From assembly GCA_034421095.1 (NCBI GenBank), contig DAOUKR010000019.1, positions 62,001 to 126,000 of the forward strand: a DNA stretch of 64,000 nucleotides, in the 5' to 3' direction. The notes below the pieces were generated by a model. The model ran no database searches. It had not been told where the DNA came from and saw only the letters and a program-made list of their open reading frames with translations. This document shows, in pieces, positions 18,176 through 26,249 of this stretch; position 1 is the first letter of the stretch, and each line of letters begins with the position of its first letter. Both the position numbers and the translations under genes were made by a program. Origin of the DNA: JAGWBG01 sp034421095. Its GTDB lineage: Bacteria > Chloroflexota > Dehalococcoidia > Lucifugimonadales > JAGWBF01.

Positions 18176-18877
18176 CTACTCGTCAGACTTGGTCAGTAGC
18201 CGGCGGACCGTTGCGAAGATGTCCTCAAACATCGGTCTGGTGAGACGCCCCGTCTGGGTGTTCTGCCGGCTTGGATGGTACGATGTGACCAGGGTAATGG
18301 CGTTGGGAAGACTATGGATAGCGCCGTGCCCGAAGCGAGGCCGGGGTGTTGGCAGGCGGGAATCGTGAGCGCCGCTGGATTCCCATGCCGTCAGGTAGGC
18401 GTCAAAGGCGATTTTCCCCAAGGCCACAACTACCTGGAGCCTCTTGAGTAGGCTTAGCTCCCGTAGCAGGTAGGGCCTGCAAGCAATAAGCTCGTCCCGA
18501 AGGGGCTTATTGGCAGGCGGAGCGCATCGTACGGCTGCCGTGATGTATACGTCCTGGACTGTCATGCCGTCGTCCCTGTGGCGTGAAGTAGGCTGGCTGG
18601 CAAAGCCAAACTTGTGCAGGGTTCCGTACAGCCAGTCCCCGCTGCTGTCGCCTGTGAACATGCGGCCCGTTCTATTTCCTCCGTGGGCTGCGGGAGCGAG
18701 ACCCACCAGCAGTACCCGTGCCTTCGGGTCTCCGAAGCCGGGCAAGGGCCGGCCCCAGTATTCTTCCTCCCGGTACATCCGCCGCTTTTCCCTGGCTACG
18801 GTCTGTCTATACTCCACAAGGCGGGCACAGTTAGTGCAAGCGGTGACATTTTGATTCAAGCTCTCGATGGCGTCCAT
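18176..18877 (-). CDS. Family 5 (UDGb-type) uracil-DNA glycosylase
   Basis: 233 residues. Motif A is GLAPAAHGGNRTGRMFTGD at 59-77, which is diagnostic of the UDGb branch and lacks the Asp/Asn of other families. Motif B is SYHPS near residue 205. Four cysteines (C14, C17, C118, C133) fit the ligand pattern of the 4Fe-4S cluster of thermophile-type UDGs. It removes uracil, and in this family also hypoxanthine, from DNA. AAGGGGT precedes the ATG. It is convergent with MFS copy 2, 24 bases apart. Confidence 0.9.
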   Translation of the reverse strand: MDAIESLNQNVTACTNCARLVEYRQTVAREKRRMYREEEYWGRPLPGFGDPKARVLLVGLAPAAHGGNRTGRMFTGDSSGDWLYGTLHKFGFASQPTSRHRDDGMTVQDVYITAAVRCAPPANKPLRDELIACRPYLLRELSLLKRLQVVVALGKIAFDAYLTAWESSGAHDSRLPTPRPRFGHGAIHSLPNAITLVTSYHPSRQNTQTGRLTRPMFEDIFATVRRLLTKSDE

Positions 18878-18969
18878 GTTTCTACCCCTTGGGAGACCGG
18901 TTGCCCACTACAAGTCTAATCCCAGACTCCTGTGGGAACGTGAGGAAAATGGCAAGCGTACTTTGCCCG

Positions 18970-20310
18970 CTATCTGTGGGAGGAGGCCAGGCTGGCTCGT
19001 GACAGATCGTCTCCAACGTGTGCCTGAATCATATCCAGCACCTGGAAGTCCCATTCGGAAACAAAGGTGATGGCTGTTCCGGTACGTCCCATCCGCGCTG
19101 TCCTGCCGATGCGGTGGATATACTCCTCCAGAGTTTCGGGCATGTCGTAGTTTATGACGTGGGACACGGCCGGAATATCCAGCCCCCGCGCGGCAACGTT
19201 GGTGGCGACCAGGATGCGAAGGTCCTTCGACCGGAAACGGGTCATAACAGCGTCCCTATGGGACTGGGGCATGTCACCGTGGATGGCCTGGGCATCGTAG
19301 CTACGACTTCGGAGATAGGCTACCAGCCTGTCAACCCCCGCCTTGGTCCTGCGGAATATTAGAGCTTGGCTGATTAGGCCGGGTTGTCGCAACAGCTCAT
19401 CAAGAGCGGAGGCACAGTCTCTTTCTGCTATCTCGTAATAGACCTGCTTTACCTGCTCCACCGGCTCGGCGTCCCCCCCTATTCTGACCCAGGAAGGCTC
19501 CCTCAAATAGCGTTGCGCTAGCCGCTTTATCGGGCCCGGGATGGTAGCGGAGAAAAGCAGGGTTTGCCTGGAACGAGGAGTGTAGCGGAGAATGTATTCC
19601 ATATCCTCGGCGAAGCCGATGTCCAGCATCTGGTCTGCTTCGTCCAGGACCACAAACCGGACCTTGCTAATATCAATGGTGCCGCGTCCCATGTGGTCTA
19701 TCAGGCGACCGGGGGTGGCCACGACGATGTGGGCACCACGATTCAGAGCCGTCATCTGGCGGCTCATAGCCTGTCCTCCGTAGACCGCCACCACGCGTAT
19801 GCCACAGAACTGCCCCAGGCGAGAAATCTCGCCCCTGACCTGCACCGCCAACTCCCTGGTGGGCGTCAGAACCAGGGCCTGGGGTTCGTGGATGTCTCCG
19901 TTCATAGCTTCCACCAGGGGAATACCGAAAGCTGCGGTCTTACCGGTGCCTGTCTGGGCCTGGCCGACCACGTCTTTCCCTGCTCGTACCAGGGGGATTA
20001 TCTCCTCTTGAATGGCCGTAGGAGCCGTGTATCCCATGTTCTCTAATGCGCGCCCTATCGCTGCCGATACGGGAAGCGCACCAAATGATAGCTGCTCGTG
20101 CCGGGGTTGGGGTGAGGAAGCTGTTGACCGGGACGGGCGGCGCTTCTTGGGGTGAGGGGGTCTGGGTGACGATTTCGAGGCTCGTGAGGGGGAACCCGAT
20201 GCATCCTGCGGCTTGCTCTCCTGAATGGGAACGGGTTTTGCCGGAGGGCCGTCGTTGGCAGGGGGACCGGTGGGTGGTGATGGTGATACTTTTGGGTTGT
20301 TGGTGGTCAA
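18970..20310 (-). CDS. DEAD-box ATP-dependent RNA helicase
   Basis: 446 residues. A low-complexity Pro/Ser/Lys-rich N-terminal tail covers about 70 residues. Then come the Q motif (PTAIQEEIIPL), motif I AQTGTGKT, motif Ia PTRELA, DEAD in VVLDEADQMLDIGF, SAT, and motifs V-VI ending HRIGRTARMGRTG. It unwinds RNA, probably in ribosome assembly or cold adaptation. The tail is at the N-terminus, whereas many family members carry the basic tail at the C-terminus. The TTG start at 20310 has no strong ribosome binding site, so the true start may lie further in. Confidence 0.85.
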   Translation of the reverse strand: MTTNNPKVSPSPPTGPPANDGPPAKPVPIQESKPQDASGSPSRASKSSPRPPHPKKRRPSRSTASSPQPRHEQLSFGALPVSAAIGRALENMGYTAPTAIQEEIIPLVRAGKDVVGQAQTGTGKTAAFGIPLVEAMNGDIHEPQALVLTPTRELAVQVRGEISRLGQFCGIRVVAVYGGQAMSRQMTALNRGAHIVVATPGRLIDHMGRGTIDISKVRFVVLDEADQMLDIGFAEDMEYILRYTPRSRQTLLFSATIPGPIKRLAQRYLREPSWVRIGGDAEPVEQVKQVYYEIAERDCASALDELLRQPGLISQALIFRRTKAGVDRLVAYLRSRSYDAQAIHGDMPQSHRDAVMTRFRSKDLRILVATNVAARGLDIPAVSHVINYDMPETLEEYIHRIGRTARMGRTGTAITFVSEWDFQVLDMIQAHVGDDLSRASLASSHR

Positions 20311-20628
20311 GATGCCGTTGAGTTTACGAATTAGTGTGCCGAGAATGGGTGTTACCTCCGATGGTGTGGTCTGGTGGGAGGGCCGGGAACAGGTGAGGGA
20401 GCGGAATACACCTGCGGGTGACGCCCCATAACCTAATCCTACTTATAATCCTGGCGCACCCTACCACTTGTGAAAATCTTAACATAATGGGTGAGATTTG
20501 TACAGTGCAGGTGATTCTTGGAGCGACAGGTTGAACGGCTGAAGTGATGGTGGTATGGTTCTAGTTGACCGAGATTCCTCCGGCATCCCCAACGCGAAGT
20601 CCAACGAGTCCAGCCACGCCGATGACCT
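20311..20628. other. Intergenic region between the helicase and the MntA gene
   Basis: 318 bases, divergent. No gene or repeat is recognised. An AT-richer stretch at about 20450-20490 is the only place where promoter-like sequences look possible. Confidence 0.35.
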
Positions 20629-20919
20629 ATGAACAGAGATGAAGTCCTCAACACTCTAAGGGCTCACAAGCCGGCTCTTGCGGAGCGTTTCGGCATAACC
20701 GGGCTTGCCCTGTTCGGTTCCTTTGCCAGGGACCAGGCCAACGACAAGAGCGACGTGGACATCCTGGTCCGGTTCGACGTGCCTCCAAGCTGGCAAAACT
20801 ATTTCGGAGTTCAATTCTACCTGGAGGACTTGTTGGGGCGACCGGTGGACCTGGCAACTAACGAGAATGTACGTGCCGAGATACGTCCGTATGTGGAGAG
20901 GGACGCGATAAATGTCTAA
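20629..20919 (+). CDS. mntA: MntA-type nucleotidyltransferase antitoxin
   Basis: 96 residues. The minimal nucleotidyltransferase motif is GSFARDQANDKSDVDIL, with G30-S31 and the metal-binding aspartates D42 and D44. In characterised pairs such an enzyme AMPylates the HEPN partner on a tyrosine and so silences it. Its last eight bases overlap the start of the HepT gene, which ties their translation. No clear ribosome binding site is seen before the ATG. Confidence 0.85.
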   Translation: MNRDEVLNTLRAHKPALAERFGITGLALFGSFARDQANDKSDVDILVRFDVPPSWQNYFGVQFYLEDLLGRPVDLATNENVRAEIRPYVERDAINV

Positions 20920-21283
20920 TGACCAGCACGAAGGTCGCGAATGGCATTTCTACGTTCAAGATATGCTGGATTTCTGTGAGAAGGTCTTGTCGTATACCGA
21001 TGGACTGGACCGAGATGCTTTCATAGCCGATGGCCTTACTTATGACGCCACTCTGCGCAATATCCAACTGATTGGTGAGGCGGCTGCCCATATCCCACTC
21101 GAAGTGCGCGAGTCCTTTCCAGATATTCCTTGGCGAGCTATTGTAGGAACTCGCAACCGCTTGGCCCATTCCTACTTACACATCAGTGACAGCGCTATAT
21201 GGTCCATAATTCGGGATGCCATCCCGAACCTGCTGCCCCAGTTGCGACGTCTGTTAGAAGCCGCTCAACAGGAGTCTCCATGA
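20912..21283 (+). CDS. hepT: HepT-type HEPN domain RNase toxin (DUF86)
   Basis: 123 residues, all helical. The catalytic motif R81-x4-H86-x-Y88 lies in GTRNRLAHSYLHI and is intact, including the tyrosine modified by MntA in studied pairs. IQLIGEAA and the tail ending LLPQLRRLLE are usual for this family. It is probably an RNA-cutting toxin held inactive by MntA. An ATGA at its stop opens a further small frame (21280-21411). Confidence 0.85.
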   Translation: MSNDQHEGREWHFYVQDMLDFCEKVLSYTDGLDRDAFIADGLTYDATLRNIQLIGEAAAHIPLEVRESFPDIPWRAIVGTRNRLAHSYLHISDSAIWSIIRDAIPNLLPQLRRLLEAAQQESP

Positions 21284-21411
21284 CCTCCCCTCCCTCCCGA
21301 CAGATCCAATGGGCCAGCCGCGCTGAGCGCCTATGGAGCGAGTATGGGAATCACGCATCCGGCAAGGCAAACGGACCGGCCTCTGACTTGACGGACGCGG
21401 TTCCGCTATAA
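21280..21411 (+). CDS. Possible small protein coupled to hepT
   Basis: 43 codons starting at an ATG that overlaps the hepT stop (ATGA), with AGGAG five bases upstream. The product is rich in Ser, Ala and Arg and has no recognised domain. The context is that of a translationally coupled third cistron, but its length and lack of known relatives leave it uncertain. Confidence 0.25.
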   Translation: MTSPPSRQIQWASRAERLWSEYGNHASGKANGPASDLTDAVPL

Positions 21412-21482
21412 TTTGGGGGGACGACCGAATAGGCACTTCGGGCTTTTGAGGGCAATTGTTTGTTACAGGAGGTCAGATAAAG

Positions 21483-22325
21483 ATGCGAGCTATAGATATG
21501 CATGTACACGTGCCGCGCCAGCCGGGTCTGCCTGAGATAGGCATTGAAGCACAGCTACAAAGGTACTTTCGGGTCACGGACCCTCCCCATGATGCCGAAG
21601 ATATGGCGGCCAAGTACAAGGAGGTGGACATCCTCGGAGTCATATTCTCCGTTGATACTGAGACATCTACCGGCGAGCCGCCGGATACCAATGACTATGT
21701 GGCAAGCATCGTAAAAAGCTACCCCGAACAGTTTGTAGGTTTCGCCAGCGTTGACCCCTGGAAGGGCAAGGCTGCGGTGCTGGAACTTGAGCGTTCCGTT
21801 AATGAGTTGGGTCTAAAGGGACTCAAGCTGCATCCAGTGCATCAGGCTTTCTTCCCCAATGACACCCACTTTTATCCCCTGTACGAAAAGGCCTCTGAGC
21901 TTGGTATACCCGTGCTGTTCCACTCGGGCTTTGCCGGGGCTGGTGCCGGCACGCCGGGCGGGTCTGGGCTGAAGCTGAAGTACAGCGCTCCCATACCCTG
22001 CATAGATGACGTTGCCGCCGACTTCCCGGAGCTCACCGTAATCATGGCTCACCCGGCCTGGCCCTGGACCGATGAACAGATAGCCGTTACCCTTCATAAA
22101 GCCAACGTTTTCCTTGACTTGTCGGGTTGGCTGCCCCGGTTCATTCCGGAGGTTCTTGTCAGAGAAGCTAACACCCGTCTTCAAGACAAAGTCCTCTTTG
22201 GCTCCGACTACCCGTACATAACGCCCGACCGATGGCTACAGGGAATGGAGGCCTTGTCAATGAGGGATGAGGTGCTACCGAAATTCCTCCTGGAGAATGC
22301 CCGTAGGGTCCTGAAGCTGACCTGA
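21483..22325 (+). CDS. Amidohydrolase family 2 metal-dependent hydrolase
   Basis: 280 residues, TIM-barrel. Metal and catalytic motifs are DMHVHVP at the N-terminus (HxH), KLHPVHQAFFPND, LFHSGFAG, MAHPAWPW and FGSDYPYITPDRW near the end. This is the ACMSD/2-pyrone-type group that decarboxylates or hydrolyses small acids. The ATG at 21483 has AGGAGGT about seven bases before it, so the longer TTG start at 21456 is rejected. TATAAT at 21407-21412 may be a -10 box. Confidence 0.82.
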   Translation: MRAIDMHVHVPRQPGLPEIGIEAQLQRYFRVTDPPHDAEDMAAKYKEVDILGVIFSVDTETSTGEPPDTNDYVASIVKSYPEQFVGFASVDPWKGKAAVLELERSVNELGLKGLKLHPVHQAFFPNDTHFYPLYEKASELGIPVLFHSGFAGAGAGTPGGSGLKLKYSAPIPCIDDVAADFPELTVIMAHPAWPWTDEQIAVTLHKANVFLDLSGWLPRFIPEVLVREANTRLQDKVLFGSDYPYITPDRWLQGMEALSMRDEVLPKFLLENARRVLKLT

Positions 22326-22352
22326 AGCAGGTATGATGTATTATGGGGCGTA

Positions 22353-23255
22353 TCAGTCCATGGAAACCTCATCAATACGGCGGGCATCCTCCTCGGAAAG
22401 CTCCAAATCGGCGGCAGCGGCGTTGGCCTCTAGCTGTTCGACGCTGCGGACCCCCGGGATGACCATTACCTTGGGGTCCCTCAGTAGCCATGCCAGGGCC
22501 ACCTGGGACGGGGTCGCTCCGTATTGCTGGCCCACGCAGCTCAGGACATCTACGATGGCAGGCGCCCGCCGCAAGTTGTCCCGATTGAAGATGCCGAAGT
22601 TGGCCCGCAGGTCATCAGGTATATTACCGGAGCCGTACTTGCCGCTGAGAAGTCCCTGGGCAAGCGGGCTGAAGGCAATAATGACCCGTCCCTCTTGGTG
22701 AGCGTGAGGGAGAAGCCCGTTGGCATAACGACGCTCCAGAAGGTGGTATTCCACCTGGTTGGAGATGACCGGGCTGCCAAGGGCGGCCTCGGCGCGCCGC
22801 CACTGGCTAGGGCCGAAGTTGCTCACGCCCACCTGGTGGATTTGGCCTTCGCTCATAAGCTTCCGCAGCGCGTCCATGGTCTGTTCAATGGGAACGCTGT
22901 TGTCAGGTGCATGTAGCTGATAGAGGTCCACACTGCTCATGTTCAGGCGGCGCAGGCTGCGCTCCGCGGCCCACTTGACCCGGTCGGGCTTCAGGGGTGG
23001 GGCCACCTTGGTTGCTACTACTACCTCATGCCGGCGTCCCTCCAATGCCTCACCGAGTATCTCCTCCGACCGGCCGTTGCCATATACCGCCGCAGTATCA
23101 AAGAAGTTAATCCCTAGCTCAATGGCACGATGGACAATCCGCAGCGCATCCTCATGCTGGATCTCCTTTCCCCATCCCCAGCCGGGTTCGCCAAACTGCC
23201 ATGCTCCCAGGCCTACGGCAGAGACCTTTTGTGGACCCATCATAATGTATTTCAT
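22353..23255 (-). CDS. Aldo/keto reductase
   Basis: 300 residues. Catalytic features are the Asp and Tyr in NFFDTAAVYGNG, the Lys in VVVATKVAPP and the His in YQLHAPD. NADPH binding is in IPGVRSVEQLEANAAAADL near the C-terminus. It reduces aldehydes or ketones with NAD(P)H. The ATG at 23255 has AAGGAG five bases before it. It is divergent from the heme operon. Confidence 0.88.
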   Translation of the reverse strand: MKYIMMGPQKVSAVGLGAWQFGEPGWGWGKEIQHEDALRIVHRAIELGINFFDTAAVYGNGRSEEILGEALEGRRHEVVVATKVAPPLKPDRVKWAAERSLRRLNMSSVDLYQLHAPDNSVPIEQTMDALRKLMSEGQIHQVGVSNFGPSQWRRAEAALGSPVISNQVEYHLLERRYANGLLPHAHQEGRVIIAFSPLAQGLLSGKYGSGNIPDDLRANFGIFNRDNLRRAPAIVDVLSCVGQQYGATPSQVALAWLLRDPKVMVIPGVRSVEQLEANAAAADLELSEEDARRIDEVSMD

Positions 23256-23512
23256 ACTCGCTCCTTGTTGGCGAATTGGGGTGCTACAGGTGTCCTTGTG
23301 CAGGCTAACTATGACAACTCGTATTATCCCGATAATCTTGGCAGAACACAATAACCGTGGTGAGCCGAGTGTGTTGACCCCCCTCAGGCTCCTATGTTAA
23401 CCTTTACATTACACACATTGCAGTGTAGAGAGTTGGGCTGTGCCTTGAGGTTCCAACTTGTCATCGTCATTGCTTGTCTCTGAGGGATTCTAGAGCCGGA
23501 AAGTGGAAATAC
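23256..23512. other. Divergent intergenic region and possible leader of the heme operon
   Basis: About 260 bases. TTGACC at 23374-23379 is a possible -35 element but no strong -10 follows. TACAC and GTGTA form a short inverted repeat within about 23404-23430 that could be an operator. No known riboswitch class was recognised. Any + strand promoter here would make the hairpin at 23513 part of a leader RNA. Confidence 0.35.
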
Positions 23513-23544
23513 GGGGGGAAGCCATAAGCTTCGCCCCCATTTTT
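23513..23544 (+). terminator. Rho-independent terminator or attenuator ahead of ahbAB
   Basis: GGGGGGAAGC pairs with GCTTCGCCCCC (one bulged G) around loop CATAA, and ATTTTT follows directly on the plus strand. This is a good intrinsic terminator. No plus-strand gene ends nearby: the neighbour upstream is divergent. It stands about 26 bases before the ribosome binding site of ahbAB, which is the arrangement of a transcription attenuator. Confidence 0.55.
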
Positions 23545-23584
23545 GGTTCAGGGCGGGACTAGGACAATAGCGGGAGGAACATCC

Positions 23585-24595
23585 ATGCCTGGAATGGACC
23601 TGACAGACCGGGAATTGCTTAACATAATACAGACGAAATTCCCACTGGTTGAGCAGCCCTACGAAGAGTTGGGCAACAGCCTTGGGGTAAGTGAAGAGCA
23701 AGTGATTGACCGTCTGGACGCCCTCCGCAGGGATAACGTGGTAAGGCAGATTAGCGCCATCTTCGATACGCGACGCCTGGGCTACAAGACCAGCCTGGTG
23801 GCTATGGCCTACGACCCTCGCAAACTGCATGGCGGTGCGCTGAAGATTAACGAGCATCCCGGGGTGAGCCACAACTACGCTAGGGAGGGGTCTTTCTATA
23901 ACCTGTGGTTCACCCTTGCAGTGCCGCCCGGAGACAGCATTGAGACGACCGTGGACCGTATGGCCGGGGAGACGGGCGCCGAATCCGTCCGGGTCATGCC
24001 CACCATCCGGTTTTTCAAGATAGGGGTCAACTTTGACATGGTGAAGGAGAAGGGCGCGGCCTACCAGTATTACAGTCCCGACGGGTATAATGACGAGGCA
24101 AAGCTGAAGAACTGGAACGTTCCTGTCACTCTTAACGATTTCGACATACGGGCCATCCGTGAGCTTCAGGAAGACCTTCCCATGATTCCCAGGCCCTTCG
24201 ATGACATGTCCCAACGTTTGGGAGTGACCAACCTGGAGCTTTTCGACGTTGCCGCGGAGTTCGAGGAGCGGGGAATCATGCGCCGCTACAGCGCCGTCCT
24301 GCATCACAGAAGAGCCGGTTTCATGGCGAACGGCATGGGAGTGTGGAAAGTGCCTCCGGAGCGCTCCGAGGAAGTGGGGAAAAAGATGGCCGCACACCCC
24401 GCCGTGACACATTGCTACGAGCGTCCAACCTTCCCAGATTGGCCCTATACTCACTTCACCATGATTCACGCCACCTCCAAGGAAGGGTGCGAAGAGGTGG
24501 TCGGTGAGATTTCCGAAGCTACGGGAGTAACCGAACACTTGCTTCTGTACAGCACCCGCGAATACAAAAAGACCCGTGTCAGGTACTTCGTTTAG
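23585..24595 (+). CDS. ahbAB: Fused siroheme decarboxylase AhbA-AhbB (Lrp/AsnC-like)
   Basis: 336 residues made of two Lrp/AsnC-like halves in tandem, about 1-165 and 170-336. Each half opens with a winged-helix segment (LLNIIQTKFPLVEQPYEELG; then IRELQEDLPMIPRPFDDMS) and goes on to a ligand-binding domain. In sulfate reducers and methanogens AhbA and AhbB are separate and together decarboxylate siroheme to didecarboxysiroheme in the alternative heme pathway. The fusion and the position at the head of a siroheme gene cluster support this role. A DNA-binding regulator is less likely. GGGAGGAA precedes the ATG. Confidence 0.8.
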   Translation: MPGMDLTDRELLNIIQTKFPLVEQPYEELGNSLGVSEEQVIDRLDALRRDNVVRQISAIFDTRRLGYKTSLVAMAYDPRKLHGGALKINEHPGVSHNYAREGSFYNLWFTLAVPPGDSIETTVDRMAGETGAESVRVMPTIRFFKIGVNFDMVKEKGAAYQYYSPDGYNDEAKLKNWNVPVTLNDFDIRAIRELQEDLPMIPRPFDDMSQRLGVTNLELFDVAAEFEERGIMRRYSAVLHHRRAGFMANGMGVWKVPPERSEEVGKKMAAHPAVTHCYERPTFPDWPYTHFTMIHATSKEGCEEVVGEISEATGVTEHLLLYSTREYKKTRVRYFV

Positions 24596-24630
24596 GCCTG
24601 CCTTGAGCAGGACGAGTAAGGAAATTGGTG

Positions 24631-25287
24631 ATGCCCGCATATTATCCCGTATTTCTGGACCTGAAGGGGAGGTCATGCGTCATTATAGGCGGCGGAGAGG
24701 TGGCCGAGCGCAAAATCAGGAGCCTTCAGGAGTGCCGGGCCAAGGTAACGGTCATAAGCCCGGAGGTTACTCCCGGCATTGAGGAGATGGCGGGCAGAGG
24801 TGAGTTGGAGTGGATTCCCAGGGAGTATTCCCAGGGCGATTTGCAGGGAGTTTTTCTGGCCATCGCCGCAACCGACCAGCAGAAGGTCAACGAGGCCATA
24901 GCCTGTGAGGCTGAAACGGAAAAGGTTATCCTCAACGTGGTTGATAACACCCCCTTGTGTACCTTTATTGCCCCTTCGGTCTTGAAGCGTGGCGAAGTCA
25001 CAATGGCCATATCCACCGGCGGTGCCAGTCCGGCTCTTGCACGCAAGCTGAGGGAGTCCCTGGAACACAGCGAGGCGCTTGGCTACGCCTCTCTTGCCGA
25101 AATCCTGTCTTCTGCGCGAAAAGAGGTCAAGCGCCGGGGCATGGAGGTCCATCCCGACCGTTGGCAGGAATGCATCACCACAGACCTGGTGGCCCTTGTG
25201 GAAGCCGGCAGGTCACAGGATGCTCTCGATAAGCTGATGTCCATGCTCATTGCGGGCGGTCAGGAAGGGGCAAAGGTGTCGTCCTGA
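24631..25287 (+). CDS. Precorrin-2 dehydrogenase / sirohydrochlorin ferrochelatase (CysG N-terminal type)
   Basis: 218 residues. The NAD-binding N-terminal half has VIIGGGEVAERK, followed by NVVDNTPLCTFIAPSV and ISTGGASPALARKLR, as in CysG N-terminus, Met8p and SirC. It oxidises precorrin-2 to sirohydrochlorin and may insert iron. In-frame TTG and GTG lie six and three bases upstream; the ATG at 24631 has AAGGA at good distance. The stop overlaps the hemC start by one base. Confidence 0.85.
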   Translation: MPAYYPVFLDLKGRSCVIIGGGEVAERKIRSLQECRAKVTVISPEVTPGIEEMAGRGELEWIPREYSQGDLQGVFLAIAATDQQKVNEAIACEAETEKVILNVVDNTPLCTFIAPSVLKRGEVTMAISTGGASPALARKLRESLEHSEALGYASLAEILSSARKEVKRRGMEVHPDRWQECITTDLVALVEAGRSQDALDKLMSMLIAGGQEGAKVSS

Positions 25288-26213
25288 TGGCCCTGCAGAG
25301 CGCAAATAGACGTGCCCTTGTGGGCACAAGGGGCAGCAGCCTTGCATTGCTTCAGACGGATGAAGTCCTGGACAAGCTCCGGGCCGTCCACGCCGACGTT
25401 GACTTTCAGGTGCGCACTATTAGCACCGTCGGCGATGTCTCATCTGAGGCACCCCTGGCGAGTCTGGGACGGGGTATTTTCGTCAAGGAGATAGAAAGGG
25501 CCCTCCTGGACGGGAAGTTGGACATGGCCGTCCACAGCTTGAAGGACATGCCCACCTATCTCCCCGACGGCCTGACCATAGGTGCGGTGTGCAAGCGCCG
25601 TGACCCGAGGGATGTTCTGGTGGACCGATGGGATTGCCCCCTGGTCCGGCTTCCCCCCGGGGCCAGGATTGGCACCAGCAGTCCCCGTCGCGCGGCCCAG
25701 CTTATGGCTCTCCGCAGGGACGTTGAGGTGCTGCCCATAAGAGGCAACGTCGACACGCGGCTGCGAAAGGCAGCGGGAGACCAGTACGACGGTGTTGTTC
25801 TGGCCGCCGCCGGAATCATGCGTGTGGGTCTTGAAGGAGAAGTTACCGAGTACCTTTCTACCGATGACTTCGTACCTGCCCCCGGCCAGGGCGCGCTGGC
25901 CGTAGAAGTGCGTGACGACGACGAGGACATGCTGGCCCTACTGTCCGCCGTCGAAGACCGGCAGACCAGGTGCGCGGTCACCGCGGAACGGGCCTTTCTG
26001 GAGGCTCTGGGTGGAGGATGCCAGGTTCCCGTTGGGGCCTATGCCTTGCTCGAAGGTGATAACATGGTGTTAACCACCTTCCTGTCCTCTCCCGATGCCA
26101 GCAGCGTGTTCAAGACCAGGGTACAGGGCAGGGCCGGTGACCCTCATGGGTTGGCTAAGGACGCGCATCGCCAGCTTATCGAGAGCGGTGCGGGCGCCCT
26201 TCTCAGGACGTAG
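25287..26213 (+). CDS. hemC: Hydroxymethylbilane synthase (porphobilinogen deaminase)
   Basis: 308 residues, usual length. The catalytic Asp is in HSLKDMP (D87). The loop GTSSPRRAAQL (129-139) binds the substrate acid groups, and C245 in GGGCQVPVG carries the dipyrromethane cofactor. It joins four porphobilinogen units into hydroxymethylbilane. The start overlaps the previous stop, so the two are coupled. Confidence 0.95.
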   Translation: MALQSANRRALVGTRGSSLALLQTDEVLDKLRAVHADVDFQVRTISTVGDVSSEAPLASLGRGIFVKEIERALLDGKLDMAVHSLKDMPTYLPDGLTIGAVCKRRDPRDVLVDRWDCPLVRLPPGARIGTSSPRRAAQLMALRRDVEVLPIRGNVDTRLRKAAGDQYDGVVLAAAGIMRVGLEGEVTEYLSTDDFVPAPGQGALAVEVRDDDEDMLALLSAVEDRQTRCAVTAERAFLEALGGGCQVPVGAYALLEGDNMVLTTFLSSPDASSVFKTRVQGRAGDPHGLAKDAHRQLIESGAGALLRT

Positions 26214-26249
26214 CTGAACTGATGACTCACTAGTTGGTGTGTAAGCAAA

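Noticed and set aside
23384..24676. Long minus-strand open frame, about 430 codons
   Set aside because: It lies opposite ahbAB, has no family motifs and is rich in His, Gly and Val as expected of an antisense shadow.
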